Shown here one piece after another: positions 1 through 9,693 of a stretch of DNA of 64,000 bases. A program made the position numbers and the translations under genes. The notes beneath the pieces are model-generated. The model had not been told where the DNA came from, searched no databases, and worked only from the letters and a program-made list of their open reading frames with translations. Source of the stretch: Bugulina stolonifera (taxonomy: Eukaryota > Bryozoa > Gymnolaemata > Cheilostomatida > Bugulidae); NCBI GenBank assembly GCA_935421135.1, contig OW285195.1, positions 9,888,391-9,952,390 of the forward strand, in the 5' to 3' direction. Numbering within the stretch: the stretch's first letter is position 1; each line of letters opens with the position of its first letter.

Positions 1-1
1 T

Positions 2-214
2 CTAGTTCCTCTCTTACGCACCATTCCGATAACTGAGACTGAGAGAAATAGTACAGTGTTTCGAGAGTTTTCTAATGTACAGTATTCACCAGTCTCGAAT
101 ACCAGTACCGATCTCATTGAAATAGATATAAGGCGCGATGATGGTGAGAGAGTCTCATTTCGTAGTGGAAAGGTTGTGCTGACGGTTCGTTTTAGACCTC
201 GTGGAGAAGTTTAG
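2..214 (+). CDS. Penton/minor capsid-like protein, C-terminal part
   Basis: An open frame from the window edge to TAG at 212-214 gives about 70 residues. These align almost throughout with the last 70 residues of the 248-aa protein at 53581-54327 of E3, including the shared segment FSNVQYSPVSNTSTDLIE. The family occurs next to the major capsid gene in Polinton/adintovirus-like elements and is thought to be the single jelly-roll penton protein. Its stop lies 16 bases before the next start, so the genes are tightly packed. The 5' part is outside the window. Confidence 0.8.
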   Translation, partial: LVPLLRTIPITETERNSTVFREFSNVQYSPVSNTSTDLIEIDIRRDDGERVSFRSGKVVLTVRFRPRGEV

Positions 215-230
215 AATTATAGTGAATATC

Positions 231-656
231 ATGGCTCCACGTATAGTTCCATACTTTCCGACTGACTCTAATGAAATGTATGAAGACTACTACAACTCTC
301 AGGTAGGAGATGGAATGTCTGTATATCGAGGACGCCCTGTCATGACGGGTAATGGAATTGGCTCTCCATTTTCTGGTCTGGCAAGAGGAGTGTTACCACT
401 CTTGAAAAAAGGAGCTAAAACAATTGGAAAGAAACTTCTAACAACTGGTGCTGGTCTACTGGGAGATGTAATAAAAGGAGAAAATTTTAAGACATCTGCG
501 AGTAAGCGTTTTCGTGAGGCCGGTGGAGATCTTCTACACGATGTTGAGGGTGTACTACGTAGTTCTCAAGTTAAAAGAAAAAAAGCTGGAGGGCAAGCCT
601 CTTCTTCTAGGGTTACTAAAAAGAAGCGGCGAGGAAAGAGAACTATATTTGACTAA
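231..656 (+). CDS. pX-like small basic virion protein
   Basis: A 141-residue protein is read from the ATG at 231. An in-frame ATG at 201 also exists, but the conserved sequence begins at MAPRIVPYFP, and the E3 homologue starts there one base after the penton stop. The middle (about residues 45-110) holds a glycine-rich, hydrophobic and lysine-rich segment (GNGIGSPFSGLARG, then KKGAKTIGKKLL). The C-terminus is strongly basic (KKKRRGKR). Small basic proteins of this layout occur in adintovirus-like elements and have been compared with adenovirus pX core protein. A role in DNA condensation or membrane interaction is inference. Confidence 0.7.
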   Translation: MAPRIVPYFPTDSNEMYEDYYNSQVGDGMSVYRGRPVMTGNGIGSPFSGLARGVLPLLKKGAKTIGKKLLTTGAGLLGDVIKGENFKTSASKRFREAGGDLLHDVEGVLRSSQVKRKKAGGQASSSRVTKKKRRGKRTIFD

Positions 657-743
657 AATAATATATATATATATATCAAAGAATATACTATTGGAAGGCA
701 GTTACAAATAAGTTGTCAACGGAGAAAGAAGTAGATATAAAGC

Positions 744-2051
744 ATGTCTGTCAACCATCGAGCTGTAGCACTTTCTAAAGTCTCCGAAGACTCTGCGGAT
801 ACTGTAAACTCAGCCTTCGATTTATTCGCCACCCCTCCAACACACACTAGTGTACTCCGAGGAGAGTGGATACCCCTAGCACCCATTACACAATCTCAAG
901 AGGGTGCCATTGAGATTGTAATCCCACCATCGGATGAACTTTACACAGACCTATCGAAAAGTTACTTAGCCGTAACAGTCAAAGTGATCAAAGCGGATGG
1001 GAATAATTTCCCCGAAGCTGCTAATGATGTTCTCTATATTAAGGGTTATAACTTTATGCATTCCCTCTTCTCAACGGCTACTTTTCAACTAGCTGGACAA
1101 GATGTAGAATACAAAGGAAACTATCCATTTCGTGCCTATCTTGAGAATTTACTCAATTATGGTAAAGACGCTAAAAAGTCTTATATGGCTGTGGGTAGTG
1201 GATGGACTGAAGATGATGGTACTGGAAATGACTATGCTGACATTACAAATGCTGATAAATTAGTCAGAAAAACCCCTTTACTATCGAGTGGGGAGATGAA
1301 TTTCTACGGGAGACCTAGACTGAGCGTTTTCGCTCAAGGAAGAGTTATTCCACCCGGAGTGGGTTCAAGACTCACCCTACAGCGTGCTACACCACAAATG
1401 TCTCTCGCCGGTGCTGCTGAAAATCTTGCTCATACAGCGAGGATTTTGATAACTAAAGCCGAGTTGTGGGTACGACGCGTACAGGCAAATCCTTCACTAC
1501 AAAAAGCGCAGATAGATGTGTGGGTTGGAGAAGAAGAAAGTATAAAGCTACCCATCGATAGAATTAAGACTCACTTCCATGTCATTGCTAGAGGACAGCA
1601 GAGTGTGAGAATCAATTTCGATCAGGGTGGTCAACGTCCTAATCGCGTTTTCGTGGGTCTACTAGATCATACCGCCAAAAGTGGAGCCTACTCTAAAAAT
1701 CCGTTTAAGTTTGCACCATATGATGTAAGCTCTGTCGAACTACTTATAGACGGTAGTCCTGTAACGAGAAGATACGAGCCTGATTATACGAGTGGAAGAT
1801 TCGCGCGTGAATATATGAATCTTTTCACCGTGACTGGTACATCAGACGCGGATACGGGGAATGAAATCACCTCTTCTAGATTTCAAACAAACTCAGCAAT
1901 CTACGCCTTTGACGTTTCAGGAGACTTGTGTGACGACAACTTTCACCTACTTTCAAACGGATCTCTTTCTGTCAATCTCTCATTCGCGAGAGCTACGGAT
2001 ACAACATTGAGTCTATTCGTATACGAAGAAAAAGCGATATCATTTATATAA
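744..2051 (+). CDS. Major capsid protein (F54H12.2-like, double jelly-roll family), frameshifted near its 3' end
   Basis: The 435-residue product aligns along its length with the 448-residue protein at 51717-53063, starting MSVNHRAVALSKVSEDSADT. Family features include DLFATPPTHTSVLRGEW near residue 27, LYTDLSKSYLAVTVKV, and a C-terminal FDVSGDLCDDNFHLLSNGSLSVNL. This family is the presumed double jelly-roll hexon of Polinton/adintovirus-like elements. Around position 2035 one base appears to be missing relative to E3. The reading frame then leaves the family sequence and stops at 2051, whereas the conserved tail lies in the next frame and runs to about 2092. AT-rich TATA-like DNA (658-677) precedes the gene. 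Confidence 0.85.
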   Translation: MSVNHRAVALSKVSEDSADTVNSAFDLFATPPTHTSVLRGEWIPLAPITQSQEGAIEIVIPPSDELYTDLSKSYLAVTVKVIKADGNNFPEAANDVLYIKGYNFMHSLFSTATFQLAGQDVEYKGNYPFRAYLENLLNYGKDAKKSYMAVGSGWTEDDGTGNDYADITNADKLVRKTPLLSSGEMNFYGRPRLSVFAQGRVIPPGVGSRLTLQRATPQMSLAGAAENLAHTARILITKAELWVRRVQANPSLQKAQIDVWVGEEESIKLPIDRIKTHFHVIARGQQSVRINFDQGGQRPNRVFVGLLDHTAKSGAYSKNPFKFAPYDVSSVELLIDGSPVTRRYEPDYTSGRFAREYMNLFTVTGTSDADTGNEITSSRFQTNSAIYAFDVSGDLCDDNFHLLSNGSLSVNLSFARATDTTLSLFVYEEKAISFI

Positions 2052-2094
2052 ACAGTAATCACAAAGTATCTATGGTTGCCGGTATGATGTAGAA

Positions 2095-2625
2095 ATGGAT
2101 ACGATGAGTATAGCGCGCATCCTCACCGATGATGAAGAGAGTTCTAGTCTATTCAGAGGTGTTATGCCGAGAGATCACTTTATAAATTCTTTTTCCACTC
2201 CCGGGATCTACGTCTTCAACACCCACTCGAGTGATAGAGTCGGTGAACACTGGATATCAGTTTTCTCAACCAGCAAAGAGATTGACTACTTTGACTCTTA
2301 CGGACTCCCACCATCTTTTTATCCCGATGTGTGCGAAATGCTTGAGAGAAATGATGTAATCATCCGATGGAATGGAGAGTGTATTCAAGGAGAACTGAGT
2401 AATGTGTGCGGGGATTATTGCATTCTATTCTGCCTCTTACGAGCTAGAAGATGGAGCATGTCTAAGATCATTAAGCGTCTCATCACAATTACTTCAGAAG
2501 AAATGCGTGATCACTCCGTTAGAGCTCTACTCTCGAGAATGAATGGTAAAACGATTGGTAAAAACATACCAAGATCGATGCATATAAATGGACTCGAGTC
2601 TATTTTAAATTGTAGTTTTGAATGA
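2095..2625 (+). CDS. Adenain-like virion maturation cysteine protease
   Basis: The 176-residue protein shows the adenovirus protease/Ulp1-type catalytic layout: His52 in GEHWISVF, Asp67 in YFDSYGLPP, Gln98 in ECIQGE, and Cys105 in NVCGDYC. It aligns over its full length with the 175-aa protease of E3. In adenoviruses and Polintons this enzyme cleaves capsid precursors during particle maturation. The start lies two bases beyond the ancestral end of the capsid gene. The catalytic residues are intact, unlike the frame of the upstream capsid gene. Confidence 0.88.
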   Translation: MDTMSIARILTDDEESSSLFRGVMPRDHFINSFSTPGIYVFNTHSSDRVGEHWISVFSTSKEIDYFDSYGLPPSFYPDVCEMLERNDVIIRWNGECIQGELSNVCGDYCILFCLLRARRWSMSKIIKRLITITSEEMRDHSVRALLSRMNGKTIGKNIPRSMHINGLESILNCSFE

Positions 2626-2789
2626 TGAAATTATGTAGCTTACACGATATTCTCGCTTACTATATATGCGTTATATATGTCATTTATTTTATACACCTTG
2701 TGTTTTACTCTATACTTTCTATCATTATATACTTTCTAAGGAATACGATAAAATATACGTATTATTAATCGAAACCCAAAAACATGGTG

Positions 2790-3372
2790 ATACGAATTTC
2801 AAAACCCCGGGGAAATAGTCGGGAAGAACGCGACGGGTCCCGGGCGGGAGGGACCCGGCTGGCGGCCGGCTCCCACCCCTCGTCCACAGTCGATTGGTCA
2901 AAGGGTCGGGGCGGAGATTCCGAGGTTTGAGGGCGGGGCTTGGAATAGGAGAGGCGGGGGACGGGGTCGGTGGCGATCATTCGAGAGGCGAGAGGCGTGG
3001 AGAGAAGAGGCGCGAGGGAGAGGTTGGAGAGTTTTAAGAGAATCGAGGACGGGGACGTTTCATTCGAGGTAAGTTTTTTTTTGGAGATTTTTTTCGTTCG
3101 CGGTTAGGATTATTTTTTGAGATTTTTCGGTCGCGGTTAGGAAAATTTTTGGAGATTTTTCGTTCGCGGTTAGAAAATTTTTTGAGGAGGAAACGCTCAG
3201 TTCCAGAGCGCGACCTTGGCAAGGTCGTGGGGAAATTTTGGCTAGTTCCGGTGTCCTTGACGAAGGTCACGGAGGGTGGTGGCTCCTGATTGGTCAGAAT
3301 CCGAAATACGGCTCTGTGATTGGCTGAATCCGTGGGGAAATGTCTGTGCAGATCTGCACTGGTAATACTACT
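2790..3372. repeat. E1 right terminal inverted repeat
   Basis: A GC-rich block follows the last E1 gene. Its outer about 160 bases align with the other Polinton termini here: two inverted CCAAT boxes (gattggtca, gattggctga), the 15-bp palindrome gaccttggcaaggtc at 3212-3226, and the end ggtaatactact. It also contains three to four short repeats of a tttttcgttcgcggttagg unit (3070-3180). The long (CCG)n block of the E2 and E3 repeats is absent. The inner boundary is approximate. Confidence 0.75.
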
Positions 3373-5362
3373 TTTGTATTAGCCAATTGAAGCAAAGTAT
3401 AATACCAACAGTTTCGTTAATTCAATGGTGGGGTGGACTGCCTAATAAAAGTCTACCACACTCTTGGACTGTTTGGACTAGCCTCACCTTTTCAACAGGT
3501 CAGGTCACCTTTATGGACACTAAATATTAAATCATGGATCAAACAGTCAGAATTAAAAAATTGTTAGATAATCGATAATTTCATTTAAGGATCCCCCTGT
3601 TCAATATGCTTGTGCATACAAATATATGTGAATGCATTTCACAGTATTTTAATGAATGGAAATGTGAAATCTATTTTCATACATGTATATGCTTATGATA
3701 TGTATGTTCAAGAGGTATTTGTGCTTCAGTCAGAGCTGTAGCAACTATTCTATGTTGAGCAAACAATTGTATAAGTCTTGAGTCGATGCTTAGACTTGTT
3801 TTTGCGAAAGAGTATGTTCAATTCTAGTAGATAGTTCAGGCATCAAGGTCCGATGGGACAAAGAGCTGGAACTAATCTGAGCTACGAAAGAAGACTGTAT
3901 AAGTAGTATTAGTTGTGTCTTTATTGAGATTCAACCATCAACTGGCAGAGCAATGTAAAAGCACACGCTTTACATGTATGTACTATTACACTTCCGGTAA
4001 AAGTTTCTGATAAAGGTAAAAGTTTCTGATAAAGGTAAGTTTCTGGTAAAAGGACAACGTTGTATCATTCAGAAATCGCACACCAAAATGTCTGCCATGT
4101 AGACAAGGCCGGACCTAGCTAGGGTCGGCCTTTAGCAAAAGATGCTCAATGTGATATGAATCACAAAGTCATGCAAATTATTTCTAACCAAATCTGAGAC
4201 TCGTCCTCCATTACATAAGTATAAAAGGGCAGTTATACATTGTAAGTTACAATTTATAGTCCAGGAATTGCATAATAGAGTAACTATGAACAAGTATAAG
4301 TACATTCATGCATAATAAGGTAAGTACAAGAGTAAGTAGCCATGTCTGAGTTGAGCGAAACGACCACTGGGCACTTAGTGTGCGTAAATAATCTTAATTG
4401 GGCCACTAACACTATTATAATGGTTCCTTGAATCTTTATTCTGCAAAGTCATGTAGAAATTATTTTAACCATTTATTCTCAGTTACTTTATTATATACTA
4501 ATAATTACTTGGAAGATTTTAGACATTGGAGTTGTCACCTTTCTGTCTTAACCTTTAGCGATGGTAGTTGTCACATTATTTCTTATATATTTTATATTCC
4601 CAGAAACTCAGATTTACTGAATAGTAAATAATAATAGCTCATTTTTGTAAGTAATTATATGTAAATTAATAATAGCTCATTTTTGTAAGTAATTACATGT
4701 AAAATAATAATAGCTTATTTTTGTAAAATTATTTGCAAAAAAATTCCATCGAGGCAATACATAAGTATTAGGCATAATTATATCATTATACATGTATTAT
4801 ATCGATATTTAACTCTAATGAATCGTGAATAGTCTGGTAACAAAACACTCACCATTGTGTACCATCCGCATTAATTCATAGCCAATGGTATTATAGATTG
4901 GACCTCATAACCTTCATAAAAGCACAATAGTAAAGGTATCAGTTTGTGTTAAGTGAGTTACATCTAACTGAGACATTTCAAAAATATACCAATAAGCTGA
5001 CAGTAATATACGTGTACCAGTCAGGTGCCCTCTTATACTTACCAGGGCACCTGTATTACATGTCATTACTACAACTGCCATATTCAACCTAATGTGCCAG
5101 TGCAACAACACAATTGTACATGTACGCCCTCACCGCTCAACAACAAATATCCTTCCCACAATACCACGCAGATAGCTTTATGTAAATTACATTACCCGAA
5201 TATTTCTACCTCTACTATTACAGCTACTAATACTGCTAGGTGTTGCTGCTGCTACCCCCAGCAGCTACTTCATTATTATTATGAAATATCGTATCCAGTT
5301 GCTGCCTGCAATAAAAGTCACAGAATAGTCCCGAAGCTAATCAGCTGCTGATGTACTAAGCA
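3373..5362. other. Intergenic, no gene recognised
   Basis: AT-rich host DNA with short duplications, such as two copies of aaaagtttctgataaaggta near 3998-4035 and three copies of taataatagctcatttttgtaagtaa near 4629-4725. I see no coding frame with recognisable protein similarity. Confidence 0.5.
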
Positions 5363-5441
5363 GCTATGACCTTGTGACCTTATGACCTTGTGACCTTATG
5401 ACCTTGTGACCTTACGACCTTGAGACCTTATGACCTTGTGA
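5363..5441. repeat. Tandem repeat of a 9-bp TGACCTTRT unit
   Basis: About nine consecutive copies of tgaccttgt or tgaccttat are visible. TGACCT is the nuclear-receptor half-site word, but a simple tandem repeat explains the pattern equally well. Confidence 0.85.
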
Positions 5442-5559
5442 GAATCTGATAATCGCTTTCCTATGTGAACTGTTTTCTGTTAAGCAACTAATCAAAATTC
5501 TTTGAAGAATCTTGTAAAAATAATGTATAATGTTAGCTGGTTCATTTCCAAGTTGTTCA

Positions 5560-6010
5560 TCAGATGAACAGGAGTTGTGTTCTCTCTATATCTACTGTCA
5601 AGATGTTATATAATTATATACTCTCTATAGTGATTGACAGGAGTTATGTTCTCTCTATATATACCGTCTGGATGTTATATACTCCTTATAGTAATTGACA
5701 GGAGTTGTGTTCTCTTTATATCTACTGTCAGGATGTTATATACTCTCTAAATAGTGATTGACAGGAGTTATGTTCTTTCTATATCTACTGTCAGGATGTT
5801 ATATACTCTCTATAATAGTGATTGACAGGAGTTATGTTCTTTCTATATCTACTGTCAGGATGTTATATAATTATAATTATACTCCTTATAGTGATTGACA
5901 GGAGTCGTGTTCTTTCTATATATACTGACCTGAGTTGTTCTCTCTCTCTCCCCCACTCTCTCCCACCCACTCTATTCGACATATTAACTCTATATCTACA
6001 GAGGTAGGAG
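5560..6010. repeat. Minisatellite of about 62-66 bp (two 30-bp halves)
   Basis: Six to seven imperfect copies of a unit beginning gtgattgacaggagttatg and containing ttctctctatatctactgtc, then aggatgttatatactctcta. Each unit looks like two related 30-bp halves. The word ggagttatgttctctctat links it to the minisatellites at 6690-7200, 10130-10395 and 12826-13215. Confidence 0.85.
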
Positions 6011-6055
6011 TTATGTTCTCTCTATGTACGCTAACCAAATCTACATTGTATTCTA

Positions 6056-6208
6056 TAATGTATTTCTAAGCAAGGAATTTATCTCTCGTTTCAAATCTAT
6101 GAAAATACCAATCCCTGACTGGGGTTTGAGCCCGGAGCCTCTACGACACCTAATCGCCTAGCACAGTAAACAGAACATGCTACCACTACACCAGCTAAGC
6201 AACCTAAA
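6056..6208 (-). repeat. tRNA-derived SINE copy 1
   Basis: On the minus strand there is a tRNA-like head with an A-box-like segment (gctggtgtagtggtagcatg) and a B-box-like gggctcaaacccc. A shared SINE body follows (tcagggattggtattttcat) and ends near ttgctta. Two further copies lie within 450 bp, in both orientations. Confidence 0.7.
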
Positions 6209-6339
6209 AAGGAAGCTTCACTGTTGAACAGTAGGCATGCTCTGAGCAAACTGCACACGAGGCACCCCTCTTTTTATGGCCACCTTGCACCTCACCGAAT
6301 GTTAGGAGGTTTGGCCATTTTCTATATATTGTATAATTT

Positions 6340-6476
6340 CTTTTTAGCAAAGAATTTATCTTTGAGCAGTCGGAGACTTGTTTCAAATCTATGAAAATAC
6401 CAGTCCCTGACTGGGGTTTGAACCCGGGGCTTAGCACAGTTAACAGAGCATGCTACCACTACACCAGCTAAGCAAC
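6340..6476 (-). repeat. tRNA-derived SINE copy 2 (internally deleted)
   Basis: Same family as 6056-6208 on the minus strand, with B-box ccgggttcaaacc and the same tail. It lacks about 25 bases of the middle (the gcgattaggtg part), so the head runs directly from gctaagc to cccgggttc. Confidence 0.68.
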
Positions 6477-6483
6477 CTCAAGT

Positions 6484-6640
6484 AGCAACCTAGTGGTAGT
6501 ATGTTCTGTTCACTGTGCTAGGCGATTAGGTGCCGTAGAGGCCCCGGGTTCAAACCCCAGTCAGGGACTGGTATTTTCATAGATTTGAAACAAGTCTCTG
6601 ACTGCCCAAAGATAAATTCCTTGCTAAAAATTTATTGTAC
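6484..6640 (+). repeat. tRNA-derived SINE copy 3
   Basis: Plus-strand copy with gtggtagtatgttctgttc, then ccgggttcaaaccccagtca, then the shared body ending ccttgctaaaaa. It forms an inverted repeat with the two copies to its left. Confidence 0.7.
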
Positions 6641-6689
6641 ATGTACAATAATCAAAAATGGCCAAACCCCCTAAGATACATGTACATTG

Positions 6690-7200
6690 TATTCCCTTTA
6701 TACATCTACTAGTTTCTGGAGATTTATTCTTGGTATATTATACATGGATATATTAACTGTGCTTTTATCCTCTCTCTGTGTGCTGATAGTAATTATGTTC
6801 TCTTTACACTTGCTAACAAAAGTTATCTTTTTTATGCCATTGCTGATAGGAGTTATGTTCTCTCTACATGTACTAACAAAAGTTATGCCCTCTCTACATA
6901 ATATACTAACAGGAGTCAATAAAAATATTTAAAAAATGCGTCTGGTCTTACTATTCATTATTAAGATACTTGCTCGCACCAACATTTTCCAATATACTAA
7001 CAAAAGTTATGTTCTCTCAACTACATATACCAACAGAAGTTATGTGCTCTCTGCATACACTAGCAGAAGTTATGTCCTCTCTACATATACTAACAGAAGT
7101 TATTTTCTTTCTATATTTACTGATAGGAGTTTTGGTCATTCTATTCCTGCTGACAAGAGTATTACATTATCTTTATATCTACTTGAAGGAGTTATGCTAT
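6690..7200. repeat. Degenerate 30-bp minisatellite (TATACTAACARRAGTTATGT type)
   Basis: Around a dozen diverged copies of a 30-bp unit such as ctaacagaagttatgtcctc followed by tctacatata. An interruption at 6911-6992 carries a dispersed sequence also found at 40831-40908. No coding role is apparent. Confidence 0.75.
6911..6992. repeat. Dispersed repeat, second copy at 40831-40908
   Basis: About 80 bases starting aggagtcaataaaa and containing tcttactattcattattaag are nearly identical at both places. The second copy is fused to a perfect hairpin at 40754-40846. Confidence 0.8.
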
Positions 7201-7522
7201 CTCTATAAAATAGCTTCTAAAAATCTATAGAACTGCTAAAAACCCGCTGGAAGCACTTTGTAGTCTCTGAAGGATTGTACTTTGATGGTGACAACTTTGA
7301 ATAGGTAAAAGATGCTATATTCCACCAGCCCTCGAACTTTATGATCGCATCTCATATTGTGCATGCATCTGGCAGCAATTTTTTTAATTAAAAACCAATT
7401 GTAATATAAGACATTTTAAGGTGACAATGACTGTTGGAAAGCAAAGTCCATCATTAACTCTTCATGGCATACTAATACATAGACAATCTGAAATGTTTCG
7501 GTAAGTCTACACGTAATTAAAG

Positions 7523-8386
7523 TTAGTAGACCGTTGCTGAACTGCAGCTGGGACTTTGAGGTTCTAAAGGGAAGTCAACTGCAGGTGTACAGTAATCAAA
7601 TCTTGGTACAGTGTATGACCCAAGTTGTGTGGTTGTCTCCTCCGTAATTCCCAGTGACCTCTGGTACACAGCCTTCACACTTTGCTGCTTGTAGTCATCG
7701 ATTCTTTGCAGTATTCTCTCTACAGTTTCTGGCTTCTGCTCAAACAAGTTTCTCTGTTCATATGGATCATCTACAAGGAAAACTTTTGGTTGAGTCTAAC
7801 AATTGCATAATAAGTACTTTTGACAGTCATTAATAGCCTACAATGTGATGAATCTAACAGATGGATGCAAATTAACTAGTAGCCGAGCAACGATTAGTCA
7901 AAAGTGTGTTAGTGATTTTTTATTGTCGGTAACAGTGTCATAATAAGCTACTATAATACCGCATAACTCTTTACAGCTCAAAAATCAGTAAACAAACAGT
8001 CAATCTCTGATTCCTAGATGGCGGGATATACCAAGACTTGTTCTCCTGCGGTTACCAACTGTTTTCAATTACTTGCGACATTCTTATGAGTATTCAAGAT
8101 CCAAAAGCCCCTAATATTTCTGAAGGGTTTTTAAATTTTGTAAGCTACAATACATTGTCCATAACTAGATTTACATGCACATGTATATGACTGTATTAAA
8201 TTATATTTATTACCTTTAAGGTTAAAGAGACACCTGGTTCTGGGCATACCGTTAACTATGGTTGTACAAGGATCTCCAGTAATATTTGGAAGGCAGAGGT
8301 TCTCTGCTGGTTTGATCCATTTACCAGCATTCTCAAATTCCACAGCGGTTGCAACATTACCATAAATCAATTTCCAGTCTTCCCAC
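7523..8386 (-). pseudogene. Orphan last two exons of an arylsulfatase (fragment C)
   Basis: Two minus-strand exons match the last two exons of ARS-A: 8214-8386 (173 nt, containing WKLIYGNVATAVEFENAG and TRCLFNLKG) and 7523-7770 (DDPYEQRNLFEQKPETVERI ... TVPRFDYCTP, then a stop). Splice sites are intact (ttaaataag before 8386, gtaataaat after 8214, ttgtag before 7770). No sulfatase exons lie upstream; the next DNA is a CA-rich microsatellite and then fragment D in the opposite orientation. The catalytic part is missing, so this is a duplicated gene tail that is probably non-functional, unless it has been joined to another gene's 5' part outside the window's logic. Confidence 0.75.
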
Positions 8387-8487
8387 CTTATTTAAAACAA
8401 CGATGCATTTCCATGACACCCATGATGAGATGCATGTGTATGTACATGTAAGTGACTATTTGTATAGGAGCGAGGGTATACGTACAC

Positions 8488-8610
8488 AATCATGTACACA
8501 CATACACGCATACACACGTACACGCGTGCACATGTACACACATACACGCGTACACACGTGCACACCTACACGCATACACGCGTACACGCGCGTGCATGCG
8601 TGCGTGTGTG
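8488..8610. repeat. CA/CG-rich microsatellite
   Basis: Degenerate alternating purine-pyrimidine repeat (tacacacgtacacgcgtgca words), ending in gcgtgcatgcgtgcgtgtgtg. Such DNA may adopt Z-form. It gives spurious open frames on both strands. Confidence 0.8.
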
Positions 8611-9130
8611 TGTTTTCACTACTAAAGTTTTCAATTTGCACATATAGAATTGATATTCTCATTATTTTTGTTTCTCAATTATTTTTTTACCCACAATAGC
8701 CCTTTTTGAACTGCACTTAAATAATAAGTGCCATTGTGTAAAATTATGAATAGCTAACATGTACATGTATATACATTATTGTAAATATATGTGTATTTTT
8801 TTAATTATTTATACTGAAAGGAAAGCTTTACACCGAATTGTGGAGAGAAGTTCTTGCAAGGGCACTTTTACACAGAAGTGAATTTTCTTACAAAGATAAC
8901 AATAATTTTGTACATTTGAAAGTTTCCAAGGAAAGTGAAGTAATTCTGTCTCTGTCACTAGTATATTGCATTCTTTACCAGACAGCATAATAGTTCTGAT
9001 GCTTCAGTGTTACTACGCTGTATGCCATCAAGCAAGCATGTATGCATGTATGTTATGCAATCACCAGTAGGCATATCTATATAGCATAGCAAGAAAGGTT
9101 CATAACTAATATATAATATTCTACATGCAG

Positions 9131-9693
9131 ATGGAAAAACTGGAAGCTAATACATGCTGATGTTGAAACATTAGTGTCGGCAGAGAAGGCTGGTCTATGG
9201 GTTAAGCCTGCAGAGAATCCAAACCTTCCAACAATAACCGGAGATTCATGTAAAGTAGGGGAGAACGGCAAAACTAAAACTAGATGCCTCTTTAATCTTG
9301 AAGGTAGGTTCAAGGAATCAAACTAAACTCCATCAAACGTTATTCACCATTAGGCAGAGTTATCTATTTAGTGACATTTAGTCCCACAAAGATTAAAATA
9401 AATACAACAAGAAAATATTTTTAGTAGTTTACCTTTTAGTTCCTGTTTGTAGATGATCCATCAGAGAGAGTAAACTTGTATGCTGACTATCCAAATATTG
9501 TGAATAAAATACTGAGAAAAATCGACCTCCAAAACAAAAGGAGAAGAGTGTATTACCAGTGTTTGCAAGGTCACAGGAAGTTTCTGATGAGACGACAAAG
9601 CAACAGGGGTCATACACTGTACCACGATTTGACTACTGCACACCAGAAAATGACTTTCCTTTGACCTCCAAACCCTCCAGATGCAGCGCTTGA
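9131..9693 (+). pseudogene. Orphan last two exons of an arylsulfatase (fragment D), frameshifted
   Basis: Plus-strand exon 9131-9303 (173 nt) encodes WKNWKLIHADVETLVSAEKA and ends TRCLFNLEG at a gtaggt donor. Exon 9453-9693 begins DDPSERVNLYADYPNIVNKI. Around 9560-9575 the reading frame shifts relative to ARS-A. The conserved tail (TVPRFDYCTP) continues in another frame to a stop at 9691-9693. No upstream exons are present. It lies back-to-back with fragment C, about 745 bp apart. A broken duplicate of the gene tail is the simplest reading. Confidence 0.75.

Larger units (their letters stand above)
1..3372 (+). mobile_element. E1: Polinton/adintovirus-like element, right part only (cut by window start)
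   Basis: Four plus-strand genes follow the order penton, pX-like, major capsid, protease, the same order as in the complete element at 48820-59563. They are followed by a GC-rich terminal repeat that ends ...ggtaatactact at 3372. That end matches the ...actatactact ends of the two later elements. The 6 bases after it, tttgta (3373-3378), would be the target duplication, but the partner copy is outside the window. The proteins are clearly diverged from those of E3, so this is a related but distinct subfamily. The capsid gene carries a frameshift, which suggests decay. Confidence 0.88.

Noticed and set aside
6056..6640. Functional tRNA genes
   Set aside because: A- and B-box-like segments are present, but spacing and arms do not fold as a tRNA, and a common non-tRNA body follows, so these are SINEs.
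8349..8699. 116-codon His/Thr-rich frame
   Set aside because: It is generated by the CA/CG-rich microsatellite and overlaps the antisense arylsulfatase exon.
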